The notes beneath the pieces are model-generated. The model made no database searches. It was not told the origin of the DNA and saw only the letters and a program-made list of their open reading frames with translations. A DNA stretch of 49,808 nucleotides from JBPOHE01 sp052035915 (GTDB lineage Bacteria; Pseudomonadota; Gammaproteobacteria; Chromatiales; Chromatiaceae), in the NCBI GenBank assembly GCA_052035915.1, contig JBPOHE010000002.1, positions 1-49,808 of the forward strand, read 5' to 3'. The first letter of the stretch is position 1; the number at the start of each line of letters is the position of its first letter. Position numbers and translations under genes: made by a program. Below, piece by piece: positions 24,983-34,917 of this stretch.

Positions 24983-26815
24983 TCAGTCTGGCTCCCTGGG
25001 TGCTCCCCAGAGTCCTTCCAACAACCCGGAGGAGCGCTCCACCCGGGAGGCGAGGGCCAACTCCAGGCTGGCGGGGCTACCGAGGATGGTGACCCGGTGG
25101 CGGGCCCGGGTGATCGCGGTATAGATCAGCTCCCGGGTCAGCACCGGACTGTCTCGCTCCGGCAACACCAAGAGCACTTCATCGAATTCCGAGCCCTGAC
25201 TTTTATGCACGGTCATGGCGAAGACCGTCTCATGGGCCGGCAGGCGCCCGGGCAGCAGGGAGCGGGTCCCGGTGGAGGTGGCGAAATACACCCGCGGCGT
25301 TGGGCTCCCAGGGTCCGTCAACACCAGACCGAGATCGCCGTTGAACAGCCCCTGGCCGTAGTCGTTGCTGGTCACCAACAGGGGACGTCCGCGATACATC
25401 GCCTGGGTACCGCGGATCAGGCCCTTGGCCCTGAGTCCCTGTTCGATCAACCGATTCAAACCGGAGACGCCGAAGGGGCCGTCCCTGAGGGCGCAGAGCA
25501 CCCGGAAACGAGCGAAAGCGGCCAGCGCCGCTTCCGGATTTTCGGCCTGGAGATAGGGGATATAACCGGGCAGGACCTGCCGGTGCAGATACTCCGGCAA
25601 TCTCTGGGCCTCCACCTCCAACAGGGCGATATCCTGGTGGCGGCCTGAGCGAAGTAAGGCGAGGGCGGTTCCGCTCTCCCCCCGGTTGACCGCCTGGGCG
25701 AGGGCGCCGATCCCGCTTGTCCCGGCGAAGCGGTAACTCTTGTCCAACACCAGGATATGTTCGGCGATGCTGGCCCGGCCCGACGGCCGCCGTGGCTGGG
25801 CCGCCATCGCCTCCGACAGGCTCGTCCAGTCCGGCCCGGTTCCGCTTCGACCCCGTCCGCAGAGATCACCGAGCACCATCCCTGCCTCCACTGAGGCAAG
25901 CTGGTCCTTGTCCCCCAGCAGGATCAGTCGGGCCTTGGTCGGCAAGGCGGCGAGCAGGCGTGACATCAGCGGCAGATCCACCATGGAGACCTCGTCCACC
26001 ACCAGGACCTCCAGCCCCAGGGGATGATCCGCTCCATGGCGCGGCTCCACCCGATCCGGACGGAAACCCAGCAAGCGGTGCAGGGTCATGGCCTGGGTGG
26101 GGATGGCGGCGGCCAGCTCGGCGCTCAGGGGGAGTTGTTCCCGGGCCAGGGCGATGGATTCGCTGAGACGGGCCGCCGCCTTGCCGGTGGGGGCGGCGAG
26201 GGCGATGCGCGGGGGTTTGCCCTTGGCCTGTTCCAGCAGCAGCGCCAGGATGGCGGTGACGGTACGGGTCTTGCCGGTGCCTGGTCCGCCGGTGATGACG
26301 CAGAAGGTCCTGAGTACCGCCAGGGCGGCGGCGAGCTGTTGCCGATCCGGATCTTGTCCCTGGTTGGGAAAGAGCCGCTGCAGACCGGTCTGTAAGAGAG
26401 CGGTATCCACCCCAGCGGCCCAGAGCCCCAGGCGTTGGCGCAAGCTATGGAGCAGATCCTGTTCCAGCTGCCAGTAGCGGCCCAGATAGAGTCGGTCGGC
26501 GTGATCCAGAATGAGGGGGGCCATCTCACCCGGGCGACCCACCACCGGGGAGCGGCCTAGGGCCTGCCGCCACTCGTCCAGCTTTGGGGCCACCAGTCCG
26601 GTCTCATCTTCGGGGGTGACGAACAGCGGCCTGCCGGCATGGGCGGGCAGATCCAGACAGACATCGCCTTGTCCGCTGCGCCAGCTCACCAAGGCCGCCG
26701 CCAGCAGGAGCGCAGGATCCTGGGTGCCGGCGAAGCGCCCCATCCAGAGGGCGAAATAGCGATCCAAGGGCCGCAACATCCCCTGGTCCACCGCGCGCGC
26801 GAGCCGCTCCATCAT
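24983..26815 (-). CDS. recD: Exodeoxyribonuclease V alpha subunit RecD
   Basis: A 610-residue 5'-3' helicase of RecBCD, close to the 608 residues of E. coli RecD. Walker A is GGPGTGKTRTVTA at about 175-187, followed by VVDEVSMVDLPLM (Walker B), LLGDKDQLASVEAG, and the C-terminal motifs MTVHKSQGSEFDEV and YTAITRARHRV. The ATG at 26815 overlaps the recB stop as ATGA; a longer frame to 26947 would lie inside recB. With recB it forms a coupled pair; recC lies further upstream beyond an inserted gene. Confidence 0.95.
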   Translation of the reverse strand: MMERLARAVDQGMLRPLDRYFALWMGRFAGTQDPALLLAAALVSWRSGQGDVCLDLPAHAGRPLFVTPEDETGLVAPKLDEWRQALGRSPVVGRPGEMAPLILDHADRLYLGRYWQLEQDLLHSLRQRLGLWAAGVDTALLQTGLQRLFPNQGQDPDRQQLAAALAVLRTFCVITGGPGTGKTRTVTAILALLLEQAKGKPPRIALAAPTGKAAARLSESIALAREQLPLSAELAAAIPTQAMTLHRLLGFRPDRVEPRHGADHPLGLEVLVVDEVSMVDLPLMSRLLAALPTKARLILLGDKDQLASVEAGMVLGDLCGRGRSGTGPDWTSLSEAMAAQPRRPSGRASIAEHILVLDKSYRFAGTSGIGALAQAVNRGESGTALALLRSGRHQDIALLEVEAQRLPEYLHRQVLPGYIPYLQAENPEAALAAFARFRVLCALRDGPFGVSGLNRLIEQGLRAKGLIRGTQAMYRGRPLLVTSNDYGQGLFNGDLGLVLTDPGSPTPRVYFATSTGTRSLLPGRLPAHETVFAMTVHKSQGSEFDEVLLVLPERDSPVLTRELIYTAITRARHRVTILGSPASLELALASRVERSSGLLEGLWGAPREPD

Positions 26816-29800
26816 CGGCTTCTTCCCTGGAACAGTTGGTCCAGGGAGGTGATCACCCCAAGCGAGGGTCGATCGAAAAAGACCCCGTAGGCTGGACCAT
26901 GCTCGGGTCGCATCCCGCGCAGAAAGAGGTAATAGACCCCACCCCATTGCCGTTCCGGGTCGTAGGCGGCCAATCTGAGGCTGAGATAACGATGCAGGGC
27001 CAGGCTGTAGATGAGGTATTGCAGGTCATAACCATGCTGGCCGATGGCCAGCTCCATCCCGGCTTGGCCGTAGTCTTCGAGCCGGTCCCCCAGATGATTG
27101 GACTTGTAGTCGAGAAGGAAATAGCGCCCCCGATATCTGAACACCAGGTCGATGTAGCCCTTCATCAGCCCCTGGACCCGGGGGAAATCCAGGCGTCGGG
27201 CGATGGCCCGATAGTTGGGAAAAGGCGCCAGCGCCCGGTCGAGCCCGGCCAGTTCCAGGTTGGTGAGGGAGAAATGGAATTCGAGTTCGTTGCGACGATC
27301 CCCGAGCGGGATATCCCGCAACCGCAAGCCCTGGGCCTCCAGGGGGGTGTCCAGCACATTGGTGATAAGTTCCACCCCCATCGCGGTCAGATTCGCCGCC
27401 GGGTCTCCACCCCTGGCGGCTCCGAGCCGACCATAGCGGCCGAGTTGGCGTTGCATCGCCTCTTGCAGCACCGCTTCGGTGGCCTGGGGAAAATCCAGGC
27501 CGGCCAGGAGTTCATGCAGCATCTGCCCGATGGCCGCCCCCTTGGGAAAACGGAAGGGAGCCTCGACCACCGGCTCGGGTCGGGGCGCGATCCGAGTCTC
27601 CCCGGCCGCGACCCCATCGTAATCCGGCGGCTCGGGATCGAGCTGTTTTGCCAGGGACGAATAGCTGACCAGACGCCAGGAGGCCTCGATCCGACCCCGG
27701 AAGGGGGCGACCCGCAGGGCCGAGGCTGGCGGACGTGGCGGACGCCAGTAATGACCACTCGGTGCGGGCAGATCCTGCAGGCTGATCGCCTCCGGAGCGG
27801 CGGCCACCAACGCCTCGAGATCCCGCCGCATGGCTTCGGCTTCCAGATTCTTCATGCGGCTGGCGGGGGGCTGGGCCTCGGGATCGGGGTGCAACAGATA
27901 GGCCGGGGCCGAATCCTCGGTGCCGTTGATGGGCCCCCAACAAAGGATGCAGAGTTGCTTGGCCCGGGTGATGGCGACATAGAAGAGCCGCAGACGCTCC
28001 GCCAGGGACTCGGTCCTGGCCAGTTGCCGATGTGGCTCGATCTCCGCCGAACCCAGATCCGCGCAGACCCCACGGCCATCCCGGTCATGGAAGACGACCA
28101 CCTTCTCCCGCTCCAAGGTGCGGTAACTCCAGGGAAAGGGGATGAACACCAAGGGATATTCCAAGCCCTTGCTGCTGTGCCAGGTGATGATCTGCACCAG
28201 GGCCTGATCGCTTTCCAGGCGCAACTGGCGGTTTTCGTCCTGGCCTTCCTCTTCCCGGATCTGATCGCTCAGCCAGCGCAACAGGGCGTCCAGACCGGGA
28301 TGCTCGGTCGAAGCGAGTTGCAACAGCTCCCCTAACTGCAACAGGTTGGTCAGGCGTCGCTCCCCATCCATCCCGGCGAGCAGGCGGGCGGGGAGGCCTT
28401 CTTCGTGCAGCATGGACTGGAAGGCGAGCATGAAACCCTGATGCAGCCAGAGTTGTCGGTATCTTTGCAGGCGATCCAGCCGCTCTCCCCAGGCCACTTC
28501 ATCCTGTAGGAGTCGATCCAGCTCCCGGGCGGATACCCCCAGCAGCGACCCGGCCAGGGCAGTCCGCACCAGGCCCTCGTCCCCGGGATCGACCACCGCC
28601 CGTAACACCTGACCCAGCTCCTCGGCCTCCGCGGTGGTGAAAACGCTGTTGCGGCTCAGGGTGATACTGCCCACCCCGCAGCGACGCAAGGCCGCCCGCA
28701 TCGTCTCTCCTTCCTCGTGGGTGCGCACCAAGACGGCGATCTGACCGGGTTCGAGCTTCTTTCCCCCCAGGGTGCAACGGCCCGCCTCCGCCAACCCCAG
28801 GTATGTGACGATGCGTTCGGCACAGGCGCGGGCGGACGCCTCTCTGGCCGGCTCGACGCGGATACGATCGCCCTTGAGGGTGGCTATCTCCGGCCTGAGG
28901 GGCAACCACCACCATTGCAGGGGGATGGGCCGCTCGCCGTCGATGAGTAGCGGTTCCTCATCCGCCTTGGGGCCGGGACGCACCGGCAGGAAACGGATCT
29001 CCGGCTCCAGCACGAAGGGGGCACGGGCCCGTTGAAACAGGGTGTTGACCCCATGCACCAGCCGGCTGGCCGAGCGCCAGTTGGTGTCCAGGCTCAGGGA
29101 CCGCCCCAGCCGGGCGGCGTCCCGACTCGCCTCCATGTAGGCGAAGATGTCCGCGCCGCGAAAGGCATAGATCGCCTGTTTGGGATCGCCGATGAGAAAG
29201 AGACCGCTTTCCGGCTGATCGAGATAGAGGCGACGGAAGATCCGGTATTGCAAGGGATCCGTGTCCTGGAATTCGTCCACGAAGGCCACCGGATAACGCC
29301 CCCGGATGGCCTTGGCCAGAGCCTCTCCCCCAGGGGATTCCAGGGCGGCGGCGAGCCGTCGCAACAGGTCCTCGAAGGCCATCTGCCGCCGCTCTTCCTT
29401 GCGTCGGGCCAGTTCGGCACGAATATAGGCGCGGGCGGCGCTGAGCTGGGCGATGAGATACCCGGCTTGCACCCGGGCAAAGTCCTGTTGCAGCCGGCCG
29501 CAGAGATCGAAACAGGGATGGCTCGGCGGACTCCGACCAGGCTTGGTTTTCTCCGCCATCTGCCCGGGCGTCAGCCATTTCAAGGCCTCTGGCAGTTTCA
29601 GGGGTAAGCAGTCTTCGCCCAACAGGGCTTCGAGAGCGGCAATGGCCCGAGTAATGACGTCTGTTTTATAGGAGAGACGATTCAGGCCCGGATCGGTGCG
29701 CAAGCATTGTTCCGCCGCCGCCCCCTGTTCCCGCCAGACTTCCCGCAGGGTGTGGAAGACCAGGCGCAATTCGGCCACGGCGTCGCGCGCCGCATCGAGC

Positions 29801-30480
29801 GGGAGCTGGGGCAGCAGGGTCAGATCATCCCGGGCCAGGGTGGGTCCAAGATGGGCCAACAGGGCCTCGGGACCGCCGATATGTTGGCGCAACCAGCCCG
29901 CCTCGTCGAGCGCCAGACCCTCCAGGCGGCAACGCCAGAAGTCGGCGGCGGTCTGTTCCCGCAGGCTCGTCTCGTCACTGAGCCGTTCCGCATCCATCAC
30001 CTGACCGCTCTCAAAGGCATGCTCCTGCAGCATGCGTTGACAGAAGCCGTGGATGGTATGTACCGCCGCCTCGTCCAGGCGCACCAGGGCCTCTTCGAGC
30101 AAGGCGCGGGCGGCCTCCGGATCGGGCTGGCGTGCCAGCAGTTCCAGGAGCAAGGGGTCGGCCTCCAGATCAGGCTGCCGCAGTCCATTCAAGGCGTGCT
30201 GCACCCGTTGACGGATACGCTCGCGCAATTCCTCGGTCGCCGCCTTGGTGAAGGTGACCACCAGGATCTGATCCACAGCCAGGGCACGCTCCAACAACAG
30301 ACGCAGATAGAGCAGAGCGAGGCTGTAGGTCTTGCCGGTGCCGGCGCTGGCCTCGATGAGATGCAATCCCCGTAGCGGGATCCGCAGGGGCTGGAAGACC
30401 CCGGGACCGGGAGGGCAGGGTTCGGCGGTCATGGAGACCAGGTCCTCATGCTTGTCTTCGATCATCCTCTCTGGAGTCAT
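26812..30480 (-). CDS. recB: Exodeoxyribonuclease V beta subunit RecB
   Basis: A 1222-residue UvrD-type 3'-5' helicase fused to a nuclease. Walker A is EASAGTGKTYSLALLY at about 44-59, then VVTFTKAATEELRERIR, FVDEFQDTDPLQYRIF, and the C-terminal helicase motif HSSKGLEYPLVFIPF. The nuclease domain carries the LLDYKSNHLGD motif at about 1120, equivalent to the Asp-Lys active site of E. coli RecB. It unwinds and degrades double-strand ends and loads RecA. Starts at 30480, 30465 and 30432 are all in frame and none has a strong ribosome binding site, so the first 16 residues are uncertain. Confidence 0.95.
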   Translation of the reverse strand: MTPERMIEDKHEDLVSMTAEPCPPGPGVFQPLRIPLRGLHLIEASAGTGKTYSLALLYLRLLLERALAVDQILVVTFTKAATEELRERIRQRVQHALNGLRQPDLEADPLLLELLARQPDPEAARALLEEALVRLDEAAVHTIHGFCQRMLQEHAFESGQVMDAERLSDETSLREQTAADFWRCRLEGLALDEAGWLRQHIGGPEALLAHLGPTLARDDLTLLPQLPLDAARDAVAELRLVFHTLREVWREQGAAAEQCLRTDPGLNRLSYKTDVITRAIAALEALLGEDCLPLKLPEALKWLTPGQMAEKTKPGRSPPSHPCFDLCGRLQQDFARVQAGYLIAQLSAARAYIRAELARRKEERRQMAFEDLLRRLAAALESPGGEALAKAIRGRYPVAFVDEFQDTDPLQYRIFRRLYLDQPESGLFLIGDPKQAIYAFRGADIFAYMEASRDAARLGRSLSLDTNWRSASRLVHGVNTLFQRARAPFVLEPEIRFLPVRPGPKADEEPLLIDGERPIPLQWWWLPLRPEIATLKGDRIRVEPAREASARACAERIVTYLGLAEAGRCTLGGKKLEPGQIAVLVRTHEEGETMRAALRRCGVGSITLSRNSVFTTAEAEELGQVLRAVVDPGDEGLVRTALAGSLLGVSARELDRLLQDEVAWGERLDRLQRYRQLWLHQGFMLAFQSMLHEEGLPARLLAGMDGERRLTNLLQLGELLQLASTEHPGLDALLRWLSDQIREEEGQDENRQLRLESDQALVQIITWHSSKGLEYPLVFIPFPWSYRTLEREKVVVFHDRDGRGVCADLGSAEIEPHRQLARTESLAERLRLFYVAITRAKQLCILCWGPINGTEDSAPAYLLHPDPEAQPPASRMKNLEAEAMRRDLEALVAAAPEAISLQDLPAPSGHYWRPPRPPASALRVAPFRGRIEASWRLVSYSSLAKQLDPEPPDYDGVAAGETRIAPRPEPVVEAPFRFPKGAAIGQMLHELLAGLDFPQATEAVLQEAMQRQLGRYGRLGAARGGDPAANLTAMGVELITNVLDTPLEAQGLRLRDIPLGDRRNELEFHFSLTNLELAGLDRALAPFPNYRAIARRLDFPRVQGLMKGYIDLVFRYRGRYFLLDYKSNHLGDRLEDYGQAGMELAIGQHGYDLQYLIYSLALHRYLSLRLAAYDPERQWGGVYYLFLRGMRPEHGPAYGVFFDRPSLGVITSLDQLFQGRSR

Positions 30481-30592
30481 GGCGATCGCAATGATTTAGA
30501 AAACAGGCCATGATGTCATTATCCTCAAACCGCTGGAATCCGATGGCCGTTCCTCGCCACCCTCTACGCTTGAACCTCGAAGGAGCCGACTC

Positions 30593-31435
30593 ATGAGTAC
30601 GAAACATCTCCCCACCACCAAGGGCCCCTTCAAGGCCGACCATCTGCGCTCCGGGGACCCCTATGAGCTTTCCGGCGGCCACGCCATTTTCTGTCTGCCT
30701 ACCGGTGGACGTGGCTCCCGCGCCAACCTGGTGGGAGGCAGCGTACTCGACAGCGACCCGGCGGTAGAGGGCGCCGGAGTGGATACCGGCTTTGCTCCCG
30801 AACCCGGTACCCTGCGGGCGCCGGATGTGGCGGTGGGTGCGATCCCCGATGTGCCGGGCTGGGTTCAGGGGGTGCCGGCGCTGGCGGTGGAGTACGCCGA
30901 TTCCGGGCAGGATGAGGTGGCCCTGGCGGAAAAGATCGCCGATCTCCTGGCCGCGGGCACACGCCTGGTCTGGGTGGTGCGTCTGTCCGGTCCGCGCTCT
31001 GTCGAGGTCCACCAATCTCAGCAGCCGCTGCAAGTCTACCGGCCCGGACAGGTCCTGGAGGCCCCGGGGGTATTGAAAAATCCGGTGCCGGTGGAGGCGC
31101 TCTATGACCGCGAGGCGGCCCATGAGGTCACCTTGCGCAATCTGCTGCAACGGCGGGGCTATGCCGACCTGGAGGCGGTGCACGCCGCTGGCGAGGCGCA
31201 GGGGCGGGCCGAGGGCGAGGCCCAGGGCGAGGCCAAGGGCGAGGCCAAGGGCGAGGCCAAGGGGAGACGCGAAGGCCGCCTGGCCATCCTGCTCGAACTC
31301 CTGACCGCCAAGTTCGGCCCTTTGTCTGCCGAGACGGTCGTCCGGGTCGAGACGGCGTCCCTGGAACAACTGCATCATTGGAGCCTGGGATTGCTGACCG
31401 CCAGCCGCCTCGAAGAAGTCTTTGGTGGAGAATAG
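30593..31435 (+). CDS. Uma2-family endonuclease-like protein
   Basis: A 280-residue protein of the Uma2 (DUF820) restriction-endonuclease-like fold. The PD-(D/E)xK-type core is APDVAVG at about 82-88 followed by ALAVEYAD at about 100-107 and an EKIADLLAAGTRLVWVV helix-strand unit. Residues about 200-225 are a Gly/Glu/Ala/Lys repeat made by 12-bp tandem repeats, and the C-terminal 50 residues (LLELLTAKFGPL to SLEEVF) resemble the DUF4351 tail found on similar proteins. AAGGAG lies 8 bases before the ATG. It is inverted between recC and recB and has its own start. Uma2 proteins are abundant and often mobile; nuclease activity and role are not established here. Confidence 0.78.
   Translation: MSTKHLPTTKGPFKADHLRSGDPYELSGGHAIFCLPTGGRGSRANLVGGSVLDSDPAVEGAGVDTGFAPEPGTLRAPDVAVGAIPDVPGWVQGVPALAVEYADSGQDEVALAEKIADLLAAGTRLVWVVRLSGPRSVEVHQSQQPLQVYRPGQVLEAPGVLKNPVPVEALYDREAAHEVTLRNLLQRRGYADLEAVHAAGEAQGRAEGEAQGEAKGEAKGEAKGRREGRLAILLELLTAKFGPLSAETVVRVETASLEQLHHWSLGLLTASRLEEVFGGE
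31214..31261 (+). repeat. 12-bp tandem repeat, four units, in the Uma2 gene
   Basis: GGCGAGGCCMAG is repeated four times in register with the codons, giving Gly-Glu-Ala-Gln/Lys units. The tract is likely to change length by slippage without breaking the frame. Confidence 0.9.
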
Positions 31436-31564
31436 AGTCGATCTCGATAACGGCTTGGAAGAAAGGCTTGTCTGCCTGGGCGGAAGGGAGCAGTACCCGA
31501 TGACCGCCGCCTCCCTTGGCTCTCCATTGGGACGGGGATTCGAAACACTCTCTTTTTGGATACA

Positions 31565-34500
31565 TCAGTCGACCTTGGTCTCATTCCCAACCTGGAGCAA
31601 CGGCGACCAGAGGCGCAAGGCCAGGGCAAAGAAGGTCGCATCCAAGGGCTCGGTACCACGGAAGGCGATCTTCACCTCGGGCAGGGCGGACTCGGCCAGC
31701 GGGTTATGTCGCCCATTCCAGGCCGTCCAGACCTCATTGGTCAGGCCCCCCGCGCGGACATAGAGCAGGGAGGTCTCGGGGAAAAAGGGCAACGGTCGTT
31801 GCAGACCTTCCTCCCGCAGGGCGAGCAGGTCTCGCAGAAGATCCTCCGCCCTGTTCACCGGCTCGAGTCGGAAGTCCTGTTGTTCCGCCAGGTGGAGGCT
31901 GTGGGGCTCGATGCCCCTTGGTGCGGCGACGTTCAAGACCAGATGCCGCGCCCAGAGGCGCAGCCTGTCCTTGGCGCTGAGCCGGCCCAGTCGCCAAGTG
32001 ACCAGACCCCTCTCCATCAGCCCCTCCAGCCGACCACGCAGCCGCCACTTCCCCAACGCCAGGTCGATCTCCAACGGCTCCTGCGCCTGGCCGCCCAGGG
32101 CCTGCCAGCGGGCGAGAAAGCCCTGGACCGTCCTGGTGTGTTGCCGCAGCTCCAACTCCCCCATGACGCCATGGGGCAGGAGACCAGCGGCGCGCAGGGG
32201 AGTGAGTACCTTCTCCGGTCCAGCCCCCGAGCGCAACTCCGCCAGGAGTTCCTGCTTGAGGCTGTATTTCTCCAGACCCTCGAGGCGGAAGGGCTCGGTG
32301 TCCGACAAGGCGGCTTCCTCCGCCGCCAGCCGTAACCCCAGTCGCTCCTGTAGGAAGGCCTTGGCCGGCGACTGGAAAAAGCGCACCAGATCCTCCAGCT
32401 CCACCTCGGTGGGGCTGTTCTCGGGCCTCGGCAGCGACTCGACGACAAAGGCCGGATTCTGTCCTTCCAGTTCCGCCCGGGCGGCCTGCCACCATTCCCG
32501 GGAGTAGCTGAAGAGCCCAGAATCAGGCTCGAAATAGCGGCGGCTGAAGGGTTGCAGCGGGTGTTCCCGACAGATCCGCGGCAGGATCTCGCCGCCATCC
32601 TCGGTGACGTAACTGCGTTGCACCGCGTCCAGCAGTTCGCTTACCACGGCGGAAGGGAGCTTGGGGCTGTTGTCCCGGATATCCCGACCGACATAACTGA
32701 GGATGAGGCTGTCCCGCGCCGAGATCAGGGTCTCCAGAAACAGATAACGATCCTCCAGGCGCAACGAGCGGTCCCCACGCCTGGGCTGTCGGGCGATAAG
32801 ATCGAAGGCCGGGGCGTGGGGGTGGCGGGGGAAGTCCCGATCGTTGAGCCCCAGCAGGGCGATCACCCGGAAGGGCAGGCTGCGCAAGGGGACCAGGGAA
32901 CAGAAATTCACCCCTCCGGCCAGAAAGTGCCGGGCCCCGGGGATCTGCTCCAGGGCGGAACCGAGCACCGCCTGGATCACCGCCAGCCCCAGGGGTTCGT
33001 CGAGTTGCGCCCTGTCCGCCTGTTCCAGGAGATCCCCCAGCGCTTGGCGCAACACGGAGAGCAGGGCCTCCTCCGCCTCGTCGGGGTCGAAAAAGTCCGT
33101 CAGCAGCCGCTGGATACGCTCCTGCCAGCCGCTGGCCGGTAGTGGCTGGTCGAGTTCCCGTCGCCACGCCAGCAGTCGATCCAGCAGCCATTGCAAGGCA
33201 CCGAGATCTGCCGCCTCGCCACCCTCGACCTCGCTCCAGGGCAGGACCCCTTGCCACAACCCGGCGCCGGTCGGCAGCGCCAGGCCGAGGAAGAGCCTGG
33301 CGAGACCGAAGTCCCAGGTATTGGCGTTCTCCGCCGGAAGGCCCAGCTCGGCGCGCATGGTCCCGTCGCCGCCCCAGCGGATACCGCTGTCCCGTACCCA
33401 GGCCCGGATACGTTCCAGCCCGGCGGTCTCGAGTCCGAAGCGCCGTTGCACCGCTGGCACTTCCAGCAGCGACAGCACCGCCGAGGCCTCGAGTCGGTTG
33501 GCGGGCAGATCGAGCAAGGCAAGCACAGCGGTGGCCAACGGCTGGTCGACCCCGACCTTGCGATCGGCAATGGTCCAGGGGATGGACCAGCGATCTTTCG
33601 CCGCGCTGAACACCACCTCCACATAGGGGGCATAGAGGTCGATATCCGGCGCCATGACCAGGATATCCCGGGCTTCGAGGCCGGGCAGGCGCTCGAACAG
33701 GCGCAGCAACTGATCGAGCAATACCTGCACCTCCCGCAAGGGGCTGTGACAACTGTGCACCTGTAAAGAAAGGTCATCGGCGGCCAGGGGGATCCGTTCG
33801 GCGGGATCGCTCCGGCGCGGGTCTCGCAGCTCCAGGATATCCTGCTGCAACCGCGCCAGGAGTGTTCCCGCTCCGGGATCGACGAAATCCTCCCGCTCCA
33901 GCGCCGGCATCTCCAGCAATTGGTCGAAAAAGGCCTGCCCCGCCTGCCCCATGGACGCCAGCAGCGGATTTCCCAGATCCAGCAGTGGGATCAGCCAGTC
34001 TTCCTTTCCCTGACGCAGTCCCCGGGCCCGGCGGCGTTGCTTTCCCTGGTCGTCGAGGATATCCATCCAATACTCGCGGCAGGGGTTGAGAAGAAAGAGG
34101 TGCAGATCGAGCGGACGCGACAGGGCCTCCAGCACCTTGAGAAAGGAAGGGCTGAGCCCCTGGACGGCAAAGAGGCTCACCCGTCGGGGCGGGGCGGCGC
34201 TCGGGGTCACTCCCCGCTCGATGAGGGAGAAAAAGTGTTGCGACACCCGCGCCCAGTGCCATCCCGGGGTGTCGGCCAGGACCCGGCGCCAGAGCCGGGC
34301 CTGCCAGTGCTCATCCTTCCCACGCTCCCAGTCCAGGATCATCTCCGGGCGATAGACCAGATATTGGTCGAACAACTCAGCCAGGCGCTGGCTGAGCTGG
34401 TAGCGCTTGATCCCGGTTCGGTCGTCTTCGAGATAGCGGCGTTGTTCGGTGAAGGCCGGATGATCCAGGAGATCGGGCAGCCGGCTATAGAGGCGCCAGC

Positions 34501-34771
34501 GCCACGGCTCCTTGGCCAGGGGCGATTGCAGCGGGAGATCCCGCATCCAGAGCCGGAACATGCGCCAGACGAAGGCCGCCGGCAGACAGGCGTCCAGATT
34601 GCAGGCGATCCCGCTCCGTTCGGCGATCTGCTGGGATAACCAGCGCCCCAGGCCCGGATGGGGCACCACGATCAGCTCGGGGACGAAGGGGTCTTCCTGG
34701 GGCTCCTCGACGAACCCCAGCAGATGCTCAAAGAGGATCTCGACCCGGTTGCTGTGATAGAGGTGCAGCAT
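31565..34771 (-). CDS. recC: Exodeoxyribonuclease V gamma subunit RecC
   Basis: A 1068-residue subunit that recognises Chi and holds the split DNA strands. The start MLHLYHSNRVEIL is typical of RecC, followed by VVPHPGLGRWLSQQIAE, the inactive helicase-like domains, and LLGLNDRDFPRHPHAPAFDLI, a well-conserved RecC segment at about 640. Length fits the family (E. coli 1122). It is separated from recB by the inverted Uma2 gene, so recC and recBD must be transcribed independently or across an antisense gene. Confidence 0.94.
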   Translation of the reverse strand: MLHLYHSNRVEILFEHLLGFVEEPQEDPFVPELIVVPHPGLGRWLSQQIAERSGIACNLDACLPAAFVWRMFRLWMRDLPLQSPLAKEPWRWRLYSRLPDLLDHPAFTEQRRYLEDDRTGIKRYQLSQRLAELFDQYLVYRPEMILDWERGKDEHWQARLWRRVLADTPGWHWARVSQHFFSLIERGVTPSAAPPRRVSLFAVQGLSPSFLKVLEALSRPLDLHLFLLNPCREYWMDILDDQGKQRRRARGLRQGKEDWLIPLLDLGNPLLASMGQAGQAFFDQLLEMPALEREDFVDPGAGTLLARLQQDILELRDPRRSDPAERIPLAADDLSLQVHSCHSPLREVQVLLDQLLRLFERLPGLEARDILVMAPDIDLYAPYVEVVFSAAKDRWSIPWTIADRKVGVDQPLATAVLALLDLPANRLEASAVLSLLEVPAVQRRFGLETAGLERIRAWVRDSGIRWGGDGTMRAELGLPAENANTWDFGLARLFLGLALPTGAGLWQGVLPWSEVEGGEAADLGALQWLLDRLLAWRRELDQPLPASGWQERIQRLLTDFFDPDEAEEALLSVLRQALGDLLEQADRAQLDEPLGLAVIQAVLGSALEQIPGARHFLAGGVNFCSLVPLRSLPFRVIALLGLNDRDFPRHPHAPAFDLIARQPRRGDRSLRLEDRYLFLETLISARDSLILSYVGRDIRDNSPKLPSAVVSELLDAVQRSYVTEDGGEILPRICREHPLQPFSRRYFEPDSGLFSYSREWWQAARAELEGQNPAFVVESLPRPENSPTEVELEDLVRFFQSPAKAFLQERLGLRLAAEEAALSDTEPFRLEGLEKYSLKQELLAELRSGAGPEKVLTPLRAAGLLPHGVMGELELRQHTRTVQGFLARWQALGGQAQEPLEIDLALGKWRLRGRLEGLMERGLVTWRLGRLSAKDRLRLWARHLVLNVAAPRGIEPHSLHLAEQQDFRLEPVNRAEDLLRDLLALREEGLQRPLPFFPETSLLYVRAGGLTNEVWTAWNGRHNPLAESALPEVKIAFRGTEPLDATFFALALRLWSPLLQVGNETKVD

Positions 34772-34917
34772 GCTTCACCAATCCGAATCCCTACAGGCGG
34801 ATGACGTAAATGAGGGTCATCATACCCCGGCTGACCAGCCTTTCTCACCGGGAGTCGGACGCCAGTCCCGCATTCGCCGCTGAGAGAGACCCGTCAGGAA
34901 CCAGTGAGCGCGATCAC

